Below, in pieces: positions 34,386 through 46,700 of a DNA stretch of 64,000 nucleotides. How positions within the stretch are numbered: the stretch's first letter is position 1; each line of letters opens with the position of its first letter. The notes under the pieces are model-generated. The model saw only the letters and a program-made list of their open reading frames with translations. It made no database searches and was not told the DNA's origin. The stretch is from Pascua guehoae (Eukaryota; Basidiomycota; Tremellomycetes; Trichosporonales; Trichosporonaceae), in assembly GCA_001600415.1 (NCBI GenBank), contig BCJX01000002.1, forward strand, positions 2,864,987 through 2,928,986, read 5' to 3'. The translations under genes and the position numbers were made by a program.

Positions 34386-35658
34386 ATGACGGGCAGCGGC
34401 AAGACGTACGAAAAGACGTACGGTAGGTTTGGACAACCGCCTCCTTCTGATGGCAGAAAACACGATTGGCCGCAATCCCCAGAAAGGGCGGTACGATGTC
34501 AAGACGATCAGGGAGAGTGAGTTGGGCGTGCTGTGCATTGCTGTAGCCTTGTCTCCCTGTTGAGGCGTGTGCTGTATGGTGTGCCTCACCGTCAGCAACT
34601 GCGAGTCTATACAGGTGTCCAAAAAGTCATGAGACTGCCATAATAAGCTCGGGTACGCCCATCGTCCGTAGACAGCGAGGCAGCAGGACGTACAACAAGC
34701 AGGAAACAGCGGTGTGTCCACTTGCCGTGCCATTGCATCGGCCCTGAGGGTGTCCATGCCCAACTTCGACTTGACCGAGCCCAAAGTGGCAGTCTGAAGA
34801 CTTTCCGGAAGCACCTGTAAACAGCGCATGTCTCGGTGTATAGTACAGTGCCTGTCTGTCGAGCGCGGCCCACGCACAGCAAGAATCGATTCCCCAGTTC
34901 TCTCGACTCGTCTGACGGGCAGTCATCGAACAGGCGCACTTTGTAAACGTTGCTTTTGTGGACCTCGACGGCCTTCCGGTACGTCAATGCGCACTTACAA
35001 AAGTCTGACTTGGTTTATGTCTGACTCGTTTCCAGCAGTGTATCCCCATGGTGTGCGCAGTCGAGGAGACCCCCTCGGGCGACCTACTCGCCTACATCCA
35101 CGGCTACTCGCGCGCGCGCCTCGTCAAGCTCCTGCCTCCCGAGACGCGCGTGTGCCTGACCGCGACGCTTCTGGACGGGATCGGGCTCTCGCTGTCGGCA
35201 TTCAACAGCACGCTCAACCACCGCAGTGCCGTCCTCCACGGCCAAGTTGTCGACTGGGACGACGAGCCCGACCCCGCCCAGGCGCAGTGGGACGCGGCGC
35301 GCATGATCGTCGACGCCGTCGTACCGGGCCGCTGGGACGCGTGTCGGCAGCCCACAAAGGCCGAGATGACCACGACGGCGTTTCTGAAAATCAAGGTGCT
35401 CACCGCTAGCGCCAAATGTCGCGCGGGGGAGGCAAATGAGGAGAAGCGTGATGAGCGCGATGGAGACCTCACGAGTCGCGTGTGGGCGGGCGTCATTCCG
35501 AGTATGTCGCCGAGGGGGTTACAGTACGGACTGCCGGTGCTGATGATACAGCGCAAATTGCGTACGGCGTGCCAATCCCCTCGTCCAAGAATGAAATGGA
35601 TGACGTGCCGGATTACATTAACGCGTTTATCAAGGGAGAACAGGCCCCGTCCGGGTAG
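34386..35658 (+). CDS. Pyridoxamine 5'-phosphate oxidase-related FMN-binding protein, five exons, 241 aa
   Basis: Exons 34386-34422, 34457-34516, 34923-34978, 35036-35501, 35552-35658, in phase. The first intron is only 34 nt. The sequence has KTYENTIGRNPQKGRYD, HFVNVAFVDLDGLPQCIPM, LLAYIHGYSRARLVKLLP, VCLTATLLDGIGLSLSAF, NHRSAVLHGQVVDWDD and AVVPGRWDACRQPTKAEM, then AFLKIKVLTASAKCRAG and VWAGVIP. This order is that of the Pyridox_ox_2 / NimA-like split-barrel proteins, which bind FMN and include nitroimidazole reductases and flavin-nucleotide-binding proteins. The natural substrate in fungi is not known. It is not the vitamin B6 enzyme itself, whose motifs differ. It is convergent with the GPI-type protease, 197 bp away. 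Confidence 0.9.
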
Positions 35659-35855
35659 CAATGAGCTCGGTCTTGCGTGAGGACAGGTATGGGTATGGGT
35701 ATATCTAATGTACAGTACCATGGCCTCCCACCAGTATGTATGCAACCTGATACTACACTTGCGACAGGTACAAGAATTAGACTCGCAGTGCCATCTATTC
35801 TGTAAAGCATCTCGGCGGGGGCGGTATCCCTGTGTGTATCATTGGAAACATGCGA

Positions 35856-37686
35856 TTAAACGAGGAGGGCGACCATGGCCACCACAGCAAAGACGACGGG
35901 GTGGTATTGGGCAGAATGGCGATTTGCAGCAGACGCGGCTGTCGAGTCGGCAGTAGGGCTAGCGAACGGACTACTGCCGTCGCTCATTTCGGGGCCGGGC
36001 ACACCCCCTGTGGGATTGCCGGGGATGGTTTCGTTGTTCAAAACCTTGGTCGCACTGTCCGAGAGCCTTGCAAAGCCGATCGCAGGAGGGTCGTACCGAA
36101 AGACAGTGTACACATTTTTCAGGAATGCCGCCCCGACGATCCAAGGGACGCCCGCGGTACCCACCCTGGAAGACAAAGTCAGCGGTGCGCGCGCCACAAG
36201 CGGGGAGATTTATATATATAGATATTTGCTTGTTTGTTTGTGGGTATTGAGACTTGTCTGAACAAGAAAAGTTCCAGAATACTCACTCTGCACCCATGAT
36301 ACCGCTGAGACACCATACTTCATTGTTGTCGGCAGCCCGGACGCCGAGTTCGGCCAATACCGACGAATTCAGCATTCCTATGATGAGATCCGTGTCTTCC
36401 ACGTCGTAGGTTTGACCGCCAAAGGTGAAAGAGAGTCCGATCTCGGGGTCTTTGTCGCATGGGAAAATGTAGAGGCCTTTATTGATCTCGATGGCACCCG
36501 CAATGTTTTGGTGAATGGCAGCGACGGTTTCGAGCGGGCCCAGTAGGTAGGTGGTGCCCGTATCGATGGCGGCATACGGCCGGGCCACGGCGGTTTGTCC
36601 GTCTACCCGGACTGTAAAGTTTGTCCTGATGTCGCGTCCACCAACGGACATGCCCTCGAGGATGACAACCCAGTCGTCGGGCGTCACTTTCGGGTTTCGG
36701 ATATAGTTGATTTCGCCTTGGTAGAGACTCGAGTCGATGCCACCCAGCATCAACGAGCCAAAGCTCGAGGTTTCATTGGTGTCTCCGGCGTTGGTCGCGC
36801 GCTGAAGGTAGACCGAGAAGACGGGCTCGGGCCATGTGGGAGCAAGCGTCTCCCAGAATGGCATGACATTTGCGCCCGACCTCAAGCTCACAAACCCAAA
36901 GCCAACCAACCCCGTGCGGTTGGTACCCGCAGAGAGCCACTCGGTCGCGTGGTCGACGACCCCCAACCCCTGGCGGCGAACAGAGTACTCGCCGATCGAC
37001 ACCGTGTCGTAGCCCCACATGCCCGAGGTCTCGCCCAGTACGTACTTGACGCGAAACGGTGTCTGCGTCGCTTCGTAAGTACTCGACTGGTCGGGTTTGT
37101 ACAGTGGAATGCGCCCACATTCCTCGGCATTGGTGCACTCATCCAATAGCCACATGTGCGTAGAACCCGTGTCCATCATCATTTCAAACGTCTGCGGCGG
37201 AGTCCCGATAGATAGAGGTACTGGGTAGTTAGACGACAATGTTGAACCAGGCTTACCGGTGTAGCAGAAATCAAACCCCCACCCGGTGAAGCTAGTCGTC
37301 AGTGTCTCTCGCTCCATGGCGGATGGCCCCCGAAGTTGGAACAATGCTCTTTGTGGTTCCTGCTTTAAAGCTCACGTCACTGGAGTGGCCCGCCTCTGGA
37401 CGTCCGCCAAGTGGTGCCGCCGGTCCTCGAGTTCACGGTCGAGCTTGGCCTGCCCCGCAGCGTCCAGATACTTGCTATACTTGACGCGCATTCGGAGACG
37501 TTCGTCGATCAGCCTCTCGAAGGTTGTGCGAGGATCCGTTTGGTCGAGTCGCATCTCCCGCTTTGAGATGGGCAGGCGCATAGCCCCGTTGCGTGGTGTA
37601 TTGGAGCCCGCATCGGGGGAGTCGGGGGAAGGGGCGGCGACGGCCGATACCACTGCCGCCACGGCGAGGAGAGTCCGCACAAGCAT
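35856..37686 (-). CDS. Pepsin-family aspartic protease with probable GPI anchor, four exons, 529 aa
   Basis: Exons by descending coordinate: 37686-37376, 37291-37257, 37220-36287, 36165-35856, in phase. The start MLVRTLLAVAAVVSAVAAPSP is a signal peptide. A basic propeptide with KR and RR sites (residues about 45-100) follows. The A1 catalytic motifs are MMMDTGSTHMW (Asp132) and AAIDTGTTYLL (Asp335), and VPWIVGAAFLKNVYTVF closes the fold. The last 65 residues are Ser/Ala/Thr/Pro-rich. They end in a hydrophobic stretch with no residues behind it (FAVVAMVALLV-stop), which is the layout of a GPI signal, as in yapsins and cryptococcal May1-like enzymes. Expected place: cell surface or wall. Several N-x-T/S sites are visible. 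The substrate is unknown. Confidence 0.92.
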
Positions 37687-38724
37687 TATCCCGATCGATG
37701 AGCGATGGTCTTTGCGTTGGGTTGGTGTGCAGAGAGACGAGGCCCGCTCGTGGTCAAGCAAAGCAGAGCTCCCGAGTTCTCGAAGAGAGCTTGTGACAAC
37801 GGGATGAAGGTGAGATGGAGAGTAAGATGAACAGACCTGACGATGAGTATGGGGCGACAACGAGGTTGGAGACAGGCAACATTATTGTGCCAGCGGCGGC
37901 AAGGTTGGCTTGGCTTGGCAGCATGTGCAGTAGACGACGACAGAAAGGCGCGGATGCTTGATCCACAGTCTCGGATCTTCTGCCTTACGATATGGCACTC
38001 ACCACACCGCACAGCCTCCGTCGCAGTATGAATGGCCGCATACCGCGGCATCCTGCTCCTTTTAACGGACCTTTTTGACAGAGGCTGTTGCATGCGGATG
38101 TAGGCGGTACCGGGATAATACCGTGCTGTATGGAGCAAGGCATTGACAGTCGTGACCTTTTGGACGGCCAACCGACCTGGAGGGGTGGGTGGATGTCATT
38201 GATCGCCAGGATTCTGTGAGCCGCACGCCCGTCGCAAGTTGTCACGGTTGCTGCGCTTAGCTGTCGCGGTGCCCGGATGTTGCGGGGTCAAGTACGGGGT
38301 AAAAAGCCCGCGATACGAACCTAAAGGCCTAACTAAAATCGAAGATGAGTGGCAACGAAGCGCCAGTTTCAGGATACTTTCGGTTTCCTACTGCCCTCCT
38401 GCGCTCTCGTCCTTGGCGCTCCACTCCGTAGACGTATGACGGTACTGACCACCCTTTGAGACAGGAACATCTTTGTGATAGCAGCAACCAGGGTCCATCT
38501 CTGAGGGTTCAGGTACGGGGCCCTTCAGTACGACTCTTGTCTCATTATTGTTCATCGGCTATTTCAACCTATACAGGAGCTCATGTGGCAAAACGTGGGA
38601 GATTGATACACACGCCGAGGCCGTCGTTGTGAGCTATTTGAAAGGAAAACAAGCAATATTCAAACCGGCGGCTGCCATTATCGCTGTGGGGACGCATGTG
38701 TGACCTAGAAATCCCTCCCCCACC
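37687..38724. other. Intergenic region between two minus-strand genes
   Basis: It contains the promoter of the GPI-type protease and the terminator of the type I membrane protein gene. I see no gene in it. Confidence 0.4.
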
Positions 38725-40528
38725 TCAAGTGCTGGGTCCCGCTTCCGCATTGTTCAGCCACGCCGGGTCGTAAGTCGGGGGCACGAGCTCGACGTCGTCG
38801 TCGACGGGCAGCCCCCCGCCGTCCTGTTCCTGCTGAATGCGTCGAGGGCGTGGCCGCGGACGCTCCGCCATGACTGGCAGAGAGTCAGTATCGCCGCCCA
38901 CGACGGGGGGCTTGGCGGGGGGCGTCGTGGGCACGAGGTGGGGCTTGGCGGCGGGGGTCGTGGTTGTGGTCGAGGTCGAGGGTCCGGGAGCGGTGTCCCA
39001 CGGCAGGAAGTATCCGTCGCGCGGGGCGGAGGTGGCGGACGTGGCGGGTGGACTGGGAGAATTGGTAGAAATGGGATAGGGGGTGGGCGCGGGATACTGT
39101 GTTACGTTGGGGTCGTCGTCGATGTCGATGAGCGGGGGCATGTCGTGCCCGGTACGGCGGCGGCGGCAGTTTCGGATCCCATACCACACGGCAAACGCGA
39201 CGAAGGCGACTCCGACGACTCCGCCAGCCTGGCTGTTAGCTGGGCCGCACTGCTCGACTCACGACGCCGCCTGCGATGGCAGCCGTGTTGGGCCGGGTCG
39301 AGTCGTGTGAAACGCCGTCATCGACATCGTCATCGACATGGCCATTGTCATCGACAGTGGTGCACGAACCGTTCGCGCACGATGCAGAGTAGAACGTGAC
39401 GCTGTGCACACCCAAGCCGCCGGGCGGGTCGGCCATCGCGGCCCCATCATCGTACCGCGCCACGACGGTCATGGTGTACTTGTCCCGCGGATCGAGTGTC
39501 CGCACGACCAGTGGGGCGGGGGCATGGTAATTGTTGTAGGCGTTGAGCGCAATCTGGCTGAGCCGCTCTGACATGTATCCCGGCGGTTCGGGGTCGAACA
39601 CGACGCGAAACGTGCCATATTCTGGAGCCACCGTGCCGTTGAGCATGACGAGCGACGTGTTGGCCGGAATGTCGATGGCGCAGGTGTCTCCCCAGTCCGT
39701 CCCGCTCATGTACGCGTAGTCCGGCACTGCCGTCAGTGGTGGCTGCGACTGGCGACGCACGGCGGTTTTCAACGGCCCAGCTTCCGGCAAACTTGAACGT
39801 AGTGTCGGTGCTGGCGTCCTCTGCCACTGTGTACACTGTGTGTTTGGGAACAAGATCCATTGTCGCCCTAAAAGTACCGGTCAGCAAGACTCTTTTGCCC
39901 AGGTCGATGCAAGGCTTACTCACGCATCCGCAGCGATGCCCATGGTCACTGTAAAACCTCGGAATACAATAGGAGCATCTTGGGAGGCGGAGCCCATCGA
40001 GAGGATGTATGCCTGCCACAGTCCCGTTTGGCCCACGATGGTCCAGTCGCCCTCTGACGCGCGGATCACTGACACTGTCTTGACCTGGTCCCCGGTTTTG
40101 AGGTTTGTAAGTGCGCCAATCTTAATGGGGCTCGTTTTATCGTTGACGACGGGCGACGTTCCGGCAGCGTAGATTGTCGTGCCTTCAAAGATGGTCCAGA
40201 ACGTCGTGAGGCCGCCCGCTTCGACGGTCAGGTTGGCCGTCCCCGATCCCCACAGGTATCCCGGGTCCGAACTGTTCTCGTGCGTGAAGTTGTAGTGCCA
40301 CACCGGGCCCAGTCCAGATTTGTAGGACCTGTTAGGGATGCCGCCGTGCCAGGCTGCCCTGGCGTCCAACGTCCAGTTGAAGGAGAGGTTGGGAGTAAAG
40401 GTGCCAGTGTACGGGGCGACGTTGGTGGGGATGGTGTTGCTGGCAACAGTCGCGGCGAGGGTGGGCCGGCAGCCACTCAATCCAATAACGACCACGAGCG
40501 CGGCAAGTAGGGTCTCGTGTCGACGCAT
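38725..40528 (-). CDS. Secretory type I single-pass membrane protein, unknown function, four exons, 559 aa
   Basis: Exons by descending coordinate: 40528-39924, 39867-39761, 39726-39263, 39228-38725, in phase. The start MRRHETLLAALVVVIGLSGC is a signal peptide. An ectodomain of about 370 residues follows, rich in aromatic and Thr/Asn residues with several N-glycosylation sites and two similar beta-rich halves. The helix AIAGGVAGGVVGVAFVAFAV follows, then a basic stop-transfer (RNCRRRR) and a 145-residue Pro/Thr/Ser-rich cytoplasmic tail. The Gly-rich helix after a glycosylated ectodomain resembles basidiomycete cell-wall sensor-like proteins, but I recognise no domain. It might be a surface sensor or adhesion protein; this is inference. 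The start was chosen because the signal peptide begins there. Confidence 0.82.
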
Positions 40529-43500
40529 CCTATGATAACCACACGCAGATGGAGAGAGTGAGAGAGGTGAATAGGAGAGGTGGAATGCAAAGAGTACCAG
40601 TCCACAGCATATTTGAGTATGTTGGCACCCAATACCACGAGCGGTGCTGCACATCCACACGGGCAGCTGCACTGCCTCAACCCACTACGTCGAGAACCAA
40701 TACCTTTTGGGATCCCCGGCATGCGGATCGTCACCTCTGCTGGGATTAGACGCTTTGCCGCACGAGACAATCATCCCGCACTCACAAACCTGCTCTCAGA
40801 CTATGAGGGTCAGCACTTGACTGGGTAGCAGATGCGGCACTACTAAATCAGATCTCATGGACACGATCAGATTGCAAACGGTGGGACAGTGGCACTGTGG
40901 CCCCCTGGTGGTCCCTTGGTCGTGTTTGAGGCTGTTGAAAAGCTCCGAGGGCGGGAAATACTAGTAACTCAATTGATAACGCAAGTTTGACAGTCCAGCG
41001 GAAATAGCGACGGGGCCGGTCCTTGGCGGCGGGAAGATGATCAGGTGACACAGTACAAGTACAGAGGGGGTGCCAAACGGATTGTGAGGGGCGCACGGAT
41101 ATTGTGGAATGTAGCTCTGAGCTGCCACTGAGATGAGTGAGCGTTTGGGAGTGCAAGACAGATCTATCCCGCGCCACTCGTGGTCCTTTTTGACACCATC
41201 TCTACTGATTGATTGAGTATTGGCGCCAACTGACCTCGTCCGAGCAAGGTGTTGCACACTCAGAGAATGAAGGAAGATGCGACCAAGGAAACAGCAGGCC
41301 GCAGGGGGTAGGCTGCTCCCCTACTTGTGGGAGTGCGTGAATTGCCGCGTCGAGGCGATATGCGCGGTCACAACGTTGGCCAGATGGGAAACAGGGTAGA
41401 CTGTTAATTGTTTGATGGGAGACGAGGGTTGTATCGCTTGAGGATATCTGCAAGGAAGGCGCTGCTTTACAGGTAGGTAGGCAAGTGCATTCGTTGGAAA
41501 AAGTTGAGACTACCACATCATAGTCAGCAAGTGGACCCACCACTCGGGCACCACAAATGCCTGCTGTTCCTGCTCCGGGGTGATAGGGAGCATGCAGTGC
41601 GCGCTCAGTCTCAAAACTCGTTGCAGCCGGTGATTGCGACGCGGCTCAGGAAGCCACCGCTGAGCGGGATTGGCATTCAGGCATCTCACTACGTGGAGAC
41701 GATGGAGACACCCGCATGCGACATCTACCATGGCCCGCGATGCCACTAGTGGTTTGAATAAATCGAAAGCAATAATGTCTTCGCCGGAATTTACCGACTA
41801 AGGCGAGGGAGACGACGTGCGAGTCCCACATCTGCCATGCTACACTGCACGTTGGCACACTACATATTGACTCTCGCGTCAAGCTGAGGAGCTTACGGGG
41901 ATAATAAGAGTATGAACAATAAGTGAACACACACTGTGCATCGTCGGCGATTCCCTTTCTCCTCTAGAGACCGGGGCAGGTAGATGATAAGTAACGTCAA
42001 GATAGGTGTGCAGCTGAGCTCCTCAACATGGTTCCCATCGAGTGGGATGTCGAAACTGCCGGAGTATGAGCCCAACGGAGAGGCCAAAAGGACTGGGTGT
42101 TACGAGGATTGAAGGTCCGGATTCCTGCAGGTGTGTTACTACAACTCTAAACACCCTTATAATGGTGTCTCAGCAGTCCTCGTCCTATTACAGTAGTTCC
42201 GTCTGAAACACACATGGGGGGTCGAACGCGGGTGGCAGTTGAATGTGGCACGACCTCTCGTTCGGGTACCGGAGGGGCGTGAGAGGTGACGGCGAGTATT
42301 GGGCTGTGACGCATGGGCGAGACTCGACCAGGTGCACAAGCTTGGCACGACGGGTGGAGGTCACTTACACAAAGCTGGTAACAATGATGTGTGTACCGCA
42401 AGAACCCACCACCAAGCGGCCGCAATAGAACGGAACAGACCATTGATCAATGTGATCATGCGCACAAGCTCGACATGCTTGCTGCAGGCGGAAATCTCCC
42501 AAGCCCACTTGAAAGAAACGACCAGGTGACCAGGTACGAATTAGTTCCGAAAATGGAACGGTATACTTATCACTCTCTGGCCTCCTGGCAGACTTCCTGG
42601 CTCGGGCGATAACTGGGACGATTCCAGTAGTGGTCCCAGCTGCAGCCCTGTCGAAAGATGTCTGATCCACCTCGCCAACGGTTACACATCACGGCGGGAG
42701 AAAGTCTTAGCGCCTAGCAACTTAGTTAAGCAGACACATGAAGGATCCGCTGAGCACGAGACAGACAACTCAGAAGGAACGGCCGAGCCGACACGGCCAC
42801 AGCTTCTAGCCGCTCACTAGTGGCGATCGCATCCAAACTTTGCTGCGCCACCAGTACCATATTAAACGGTGGGGTCATCACAGCCTGCAACTTTGACGCT
42901 GCTTAGATGTATGATCTCAAGTCTAGTTCTTCACGGATGCTCTGACGACCAAACCACACATGCCGGTCGGGAACGGCCGCTTTGGGTGTGGCCGGCACCA
43001 CGTGTTGTGCAGAGGAGTCTGGGGCGCTGACGGCTGACGGACCTACCGTCGCCATTCACCCGCACACCCACACGCACGTACACATACGCACGTACTGTAC
43101 CCACACGCACACCTTCGCGATCTTCCTCAGTCCGTGCCCCGATCATCCTCGGGGTCAGTAACCTCCGAGCTGAAGAGGCGGGTGTACGATAGCTCAGAGC
43201 ATGAAAAAAGAGTCATCATCACCCCGGCAGATTAATTGCAGTTGTTTGCTCTTTTTCTTTAGACAGCTGTGAGGCCGACGCCGGCGCCCGGTATAGGTAA
43301 ACGAGCATGCGCCTCGGCGTACAGTATAGGGAGACGGAGTAGCAAGCCCGCCCGTCGGTGATCGGCTACAGTATTGCCATATTGCCACCAAAAACACGCG
43401 CTCTCCTGTCTGTGCCCACTTTCTTGGCCAGACTTGCCAGACTGGGCAATTCAGGGTCCCAATTCGGTCGGTGGCGGCGCCCGATGTGGGGACTCCACAC

Positions 43501-43730
43501 GGTTTGTCGCAGGCAAAACACAACACCACCCAGTGGATGTAGAGCTCGCCAGCCAAGCAAAGTCGGGCATTTCGAGAAGCCTTGTCGTCACCCCGTTTAC
43601 CTCTCCACACTTACTCTTGATCTCTCGGCTCGCATCGTGTGTATATAATTTATCGATTCGCTCGGCCACCAGACCCCTGGTTAACACCACCTGCCCTCCC
43701 CTTCGACCCCGACCCAGACCACGGCCCACC
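40529..43730. other. 3.2-kb gene-poor divergent intergenic region
   Basis: It lies between the starts of the type I membrane protein (-) and the ArAE-like gene (+). Its base composition is less GC-rich than the flanking genes. Only short open frames without motifs are present on either strand. I found no tRNA, repeat or recognisable transposon remnant. It may hold long upstream regulatory sequences or an unrecognised non-coding RNA. Confidence 0.4.
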
Positions 43731-46700
43731 ATGGCGTCGACCGAGAAGGACAAGCCCAAGGGCCTCGGGGCCAAGATTCTCGGGCTCCTCCCCCCGTGGA
43801 TCTCTGAGGCGCTCGTATCCCGGCGCGCATGGAAGACGTGGGTGCGGTGTATGATTGCCACACTTGTATCCATCGTCTTCATGCTGGTACAGAAAAGTGA
43901 GCATCATCCTGCTCGTCCCCTAAATGGACGAGCTTGACGGGGCTTGGGAGCTGCGAATGGCCCGAACTAACAGATACCCAGCTCTGAATATGTTTGGGGC
44001 CGCGGGATTCTTTGGCCTCATTGCGTCCCAGATGCTCCCGCCGTCGCTCCCGTTCAGCATCTACCTGTTTGCGCTCTCGACGCTCGGTATCGGCATGGTG
44101 CTGGGGTGGGCGTGGGGGTGTGCGGCAATGGCCGCTGGTCTGCGCGCCCGCAGTGCGAGCCTCTTGCTCGAGCAGCAGCAATCGTTCCAGGCTTCGTGAG
44201 TCGGGTCGGGGCCTTCAGATACGCCTTGATTCCTTCGGAGCTGACGGTCGTAGCTTGGATCCCAACGTACCCGTCGCCTTGCAGTGTGGGTATTACGCAC
44301 CTCGTTTGGTGATGCTACAATCTGACGTCTCCTAGCCCAAATGGCAGCCTTTGCTGGACATTTCCTCGACCCCCGGTCTTCTGCGGTGTTTGGTGTATTC
44401 ATCTTCATTGGCGCCTACTTTTTCGGCTTGATGCGTGCCCTCTCGCCCAAGCTGTGAGTCGTGTTTGTGGCCAGGGGCTAACTTGACAGGACGCTGCTCT
44501 CGATCTTTGCCACCATCATCATGGACTGTAAGCGGCCCGTGACAGGCTTCGGGCATGGTGGGCTGACCCAGCAGTGATGTGTAGCTTTGGCCCATTGCTC
44601 CCAACCGCAAACTACATGATTGCTGTGAGTTTTGCGCGTGTACACACACTCTGACTGCAGAAACAACTCATCACACCTGCGGCCGTGTTCATGGCGACGG
44701 GTCTCGTATGCACCGTCCTCTTCTTCCCACAGTCGCTTAGTCACCAGGCTCTGCACGACCTCGTCCACAAGGGCCTCCAGCCGCTTCAAGCCGTTCTCGA
44801 GCTACAGGACGAGGTTCTGGCAACGCGGCCATCCGACGTGGAGGCGTGGGGCGCGATGGCGGACCGCGCCAGGGGGTTACGCATGGCATTCATCATGGCC
44901 ACGTCTGGCTTGGAGGCACAGGCCAAGATGCTCCAGCTTGAAATCTCACACGGACGAATCAGTGCGGGTGAACTGGACGAGCTCATCAGGCGCACTCGAG
45001 AACTTGGTGCTAGAGGACTTGGGCTGTCGGCGTTTGTGGTGAGCAGCCTTGTGTGCCCCAGTATCGTTGCACGGGTGTGATCGCTCACAGCCTAGGTCAT
45101 GATCCAGGAGCTGCACACTGCCAGCAAGGAGCTTAAGGACAAGCCCCTGCCGCATTACACCGCAAGGGTCACAGGTATGCGGGACGCCTATGAAAAGGCC
45201 TCGGGCACCAACGGCCGCTCGCTCGACGAACTTCTTCCCCAGGTAGCCGACGCGACCGCCGACCTCCGCACCGCAGCCGAGGAAGGACTGCGCGGTGCCA
45301 TTGCGTGGCTGGACGAGCTCAACAATACCCGCTGGAAGAAGATCCCCGCCGACTCACCTGCGATCAGCGTGCGTCAAGCCGCCATTGTAAAACTGCAGAC
45401 GGCGTTGACCGACTTTCGCGAGAACAAGCACTTTACGTTTCTTGCCCCATTCCAAAGCATGTTTGATCCCACGACGGGCAAACTCAACGAGGACGAAGTG
45501 CCACACCTTGCGGGCTCGGTGCGCGGCCTCTTCCGATGCTTCATTCTCACTTCGAGCTTGATCAGCTTTTCGTGCGTCTTGGTCGACTATCTTGAATTCC
45601 TCGTGCTGCTCGAGCAGGCGACGCCCAAGAACAAGTTCCAGTTTCCGGGCAAGTTTAGAGAGGAGCTCATTCGCAACGTCAACGACTCGACGGGAGGCGA
45701 CAATGATTACAATATTGCCATTGGGGACCGCCTCGCGGACAATGATGGCGACTCGAGCACCCAGGACGACGACGACAGCCACTTTGTCACCCCCAAGGAC
45801 GACAAGAAGGAAAAGAAGGTCAAACAATGGCGTGAGTCTTCTTTTTGGGGGTCAATGGGGCTCTCAGCGATCGCTAACGCTCCAACAGGTATCAACCCGG
45901 ATGCGGGCGCACCCCGCAATGCCCTCCAGCGATTCGGCCGCACGATGGCGGTGGTGGGCAAAGCAGTGTCGTCAACAAACGGCATCTTTGCACTCAAGTA
46001 TGCCATTGCCTCGCTTGCGCTCTGGATTCCAGCCGTCCACCCAAGCAGCGCCAGGTTCAACTATGATAACAAGTGAGTGCAAAGTGTGACTATACCTGTA
46101 TTCATCAGCTAACACCTGGCAGGGGTCTCTGGGCACTCATCATGGTGGGTCCTAGCGTGCCGACGAGGAGGGAAGCTTACCACCAATGCAGGCACAAACA
46201 GGCATGGGCATCTATACTGGTGAACAGATTTACAGCTTTGTCACTCGCATGACTGGTACCATTGCCGGTGCGGTGATTGGCATGGTTGTGTGGTATATCG
46301 GCGCTCAAAGGGGCTCGGGTAACCCATACGGCATTGCAGCAGCAACGGTGAGTGTCTGTGCCACATGACGAACACGAAGCCTACGGCGCGCTGATCTGCC
46401 CGATAGATGGTCTTCATTGGGCCATTCCTGTTCATCCGCATCGTCGCGCCACCGGCCGAGATGGGCCTTTGGATCATGGTCGCGGTCACGATTGTTGTGA
46501 GTGTTGGTGCCGTGGGCCCGCCGTGTACACAAACTGAACGGGGCGGCAGTTCGTCGTCGGCTATTCCTGGGTAGACGAGCACCTCTTCCAGGTTGGCAAC
46601 CAAGGCGCGGGCTACACTCTTGCCGGGCGCCGTGCGCTGCTGGTCATTATTGGTGAGTAGAACAACAACAGTCTTGTGTGGCTACCCAGACTCACACCGG

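Noticed and set aside
40529..43730. Possible transposon remnant
   Set aside because: No terminal repeats, target duplication or transposase/reverse-transcriptase motifs could be seen on either strand.
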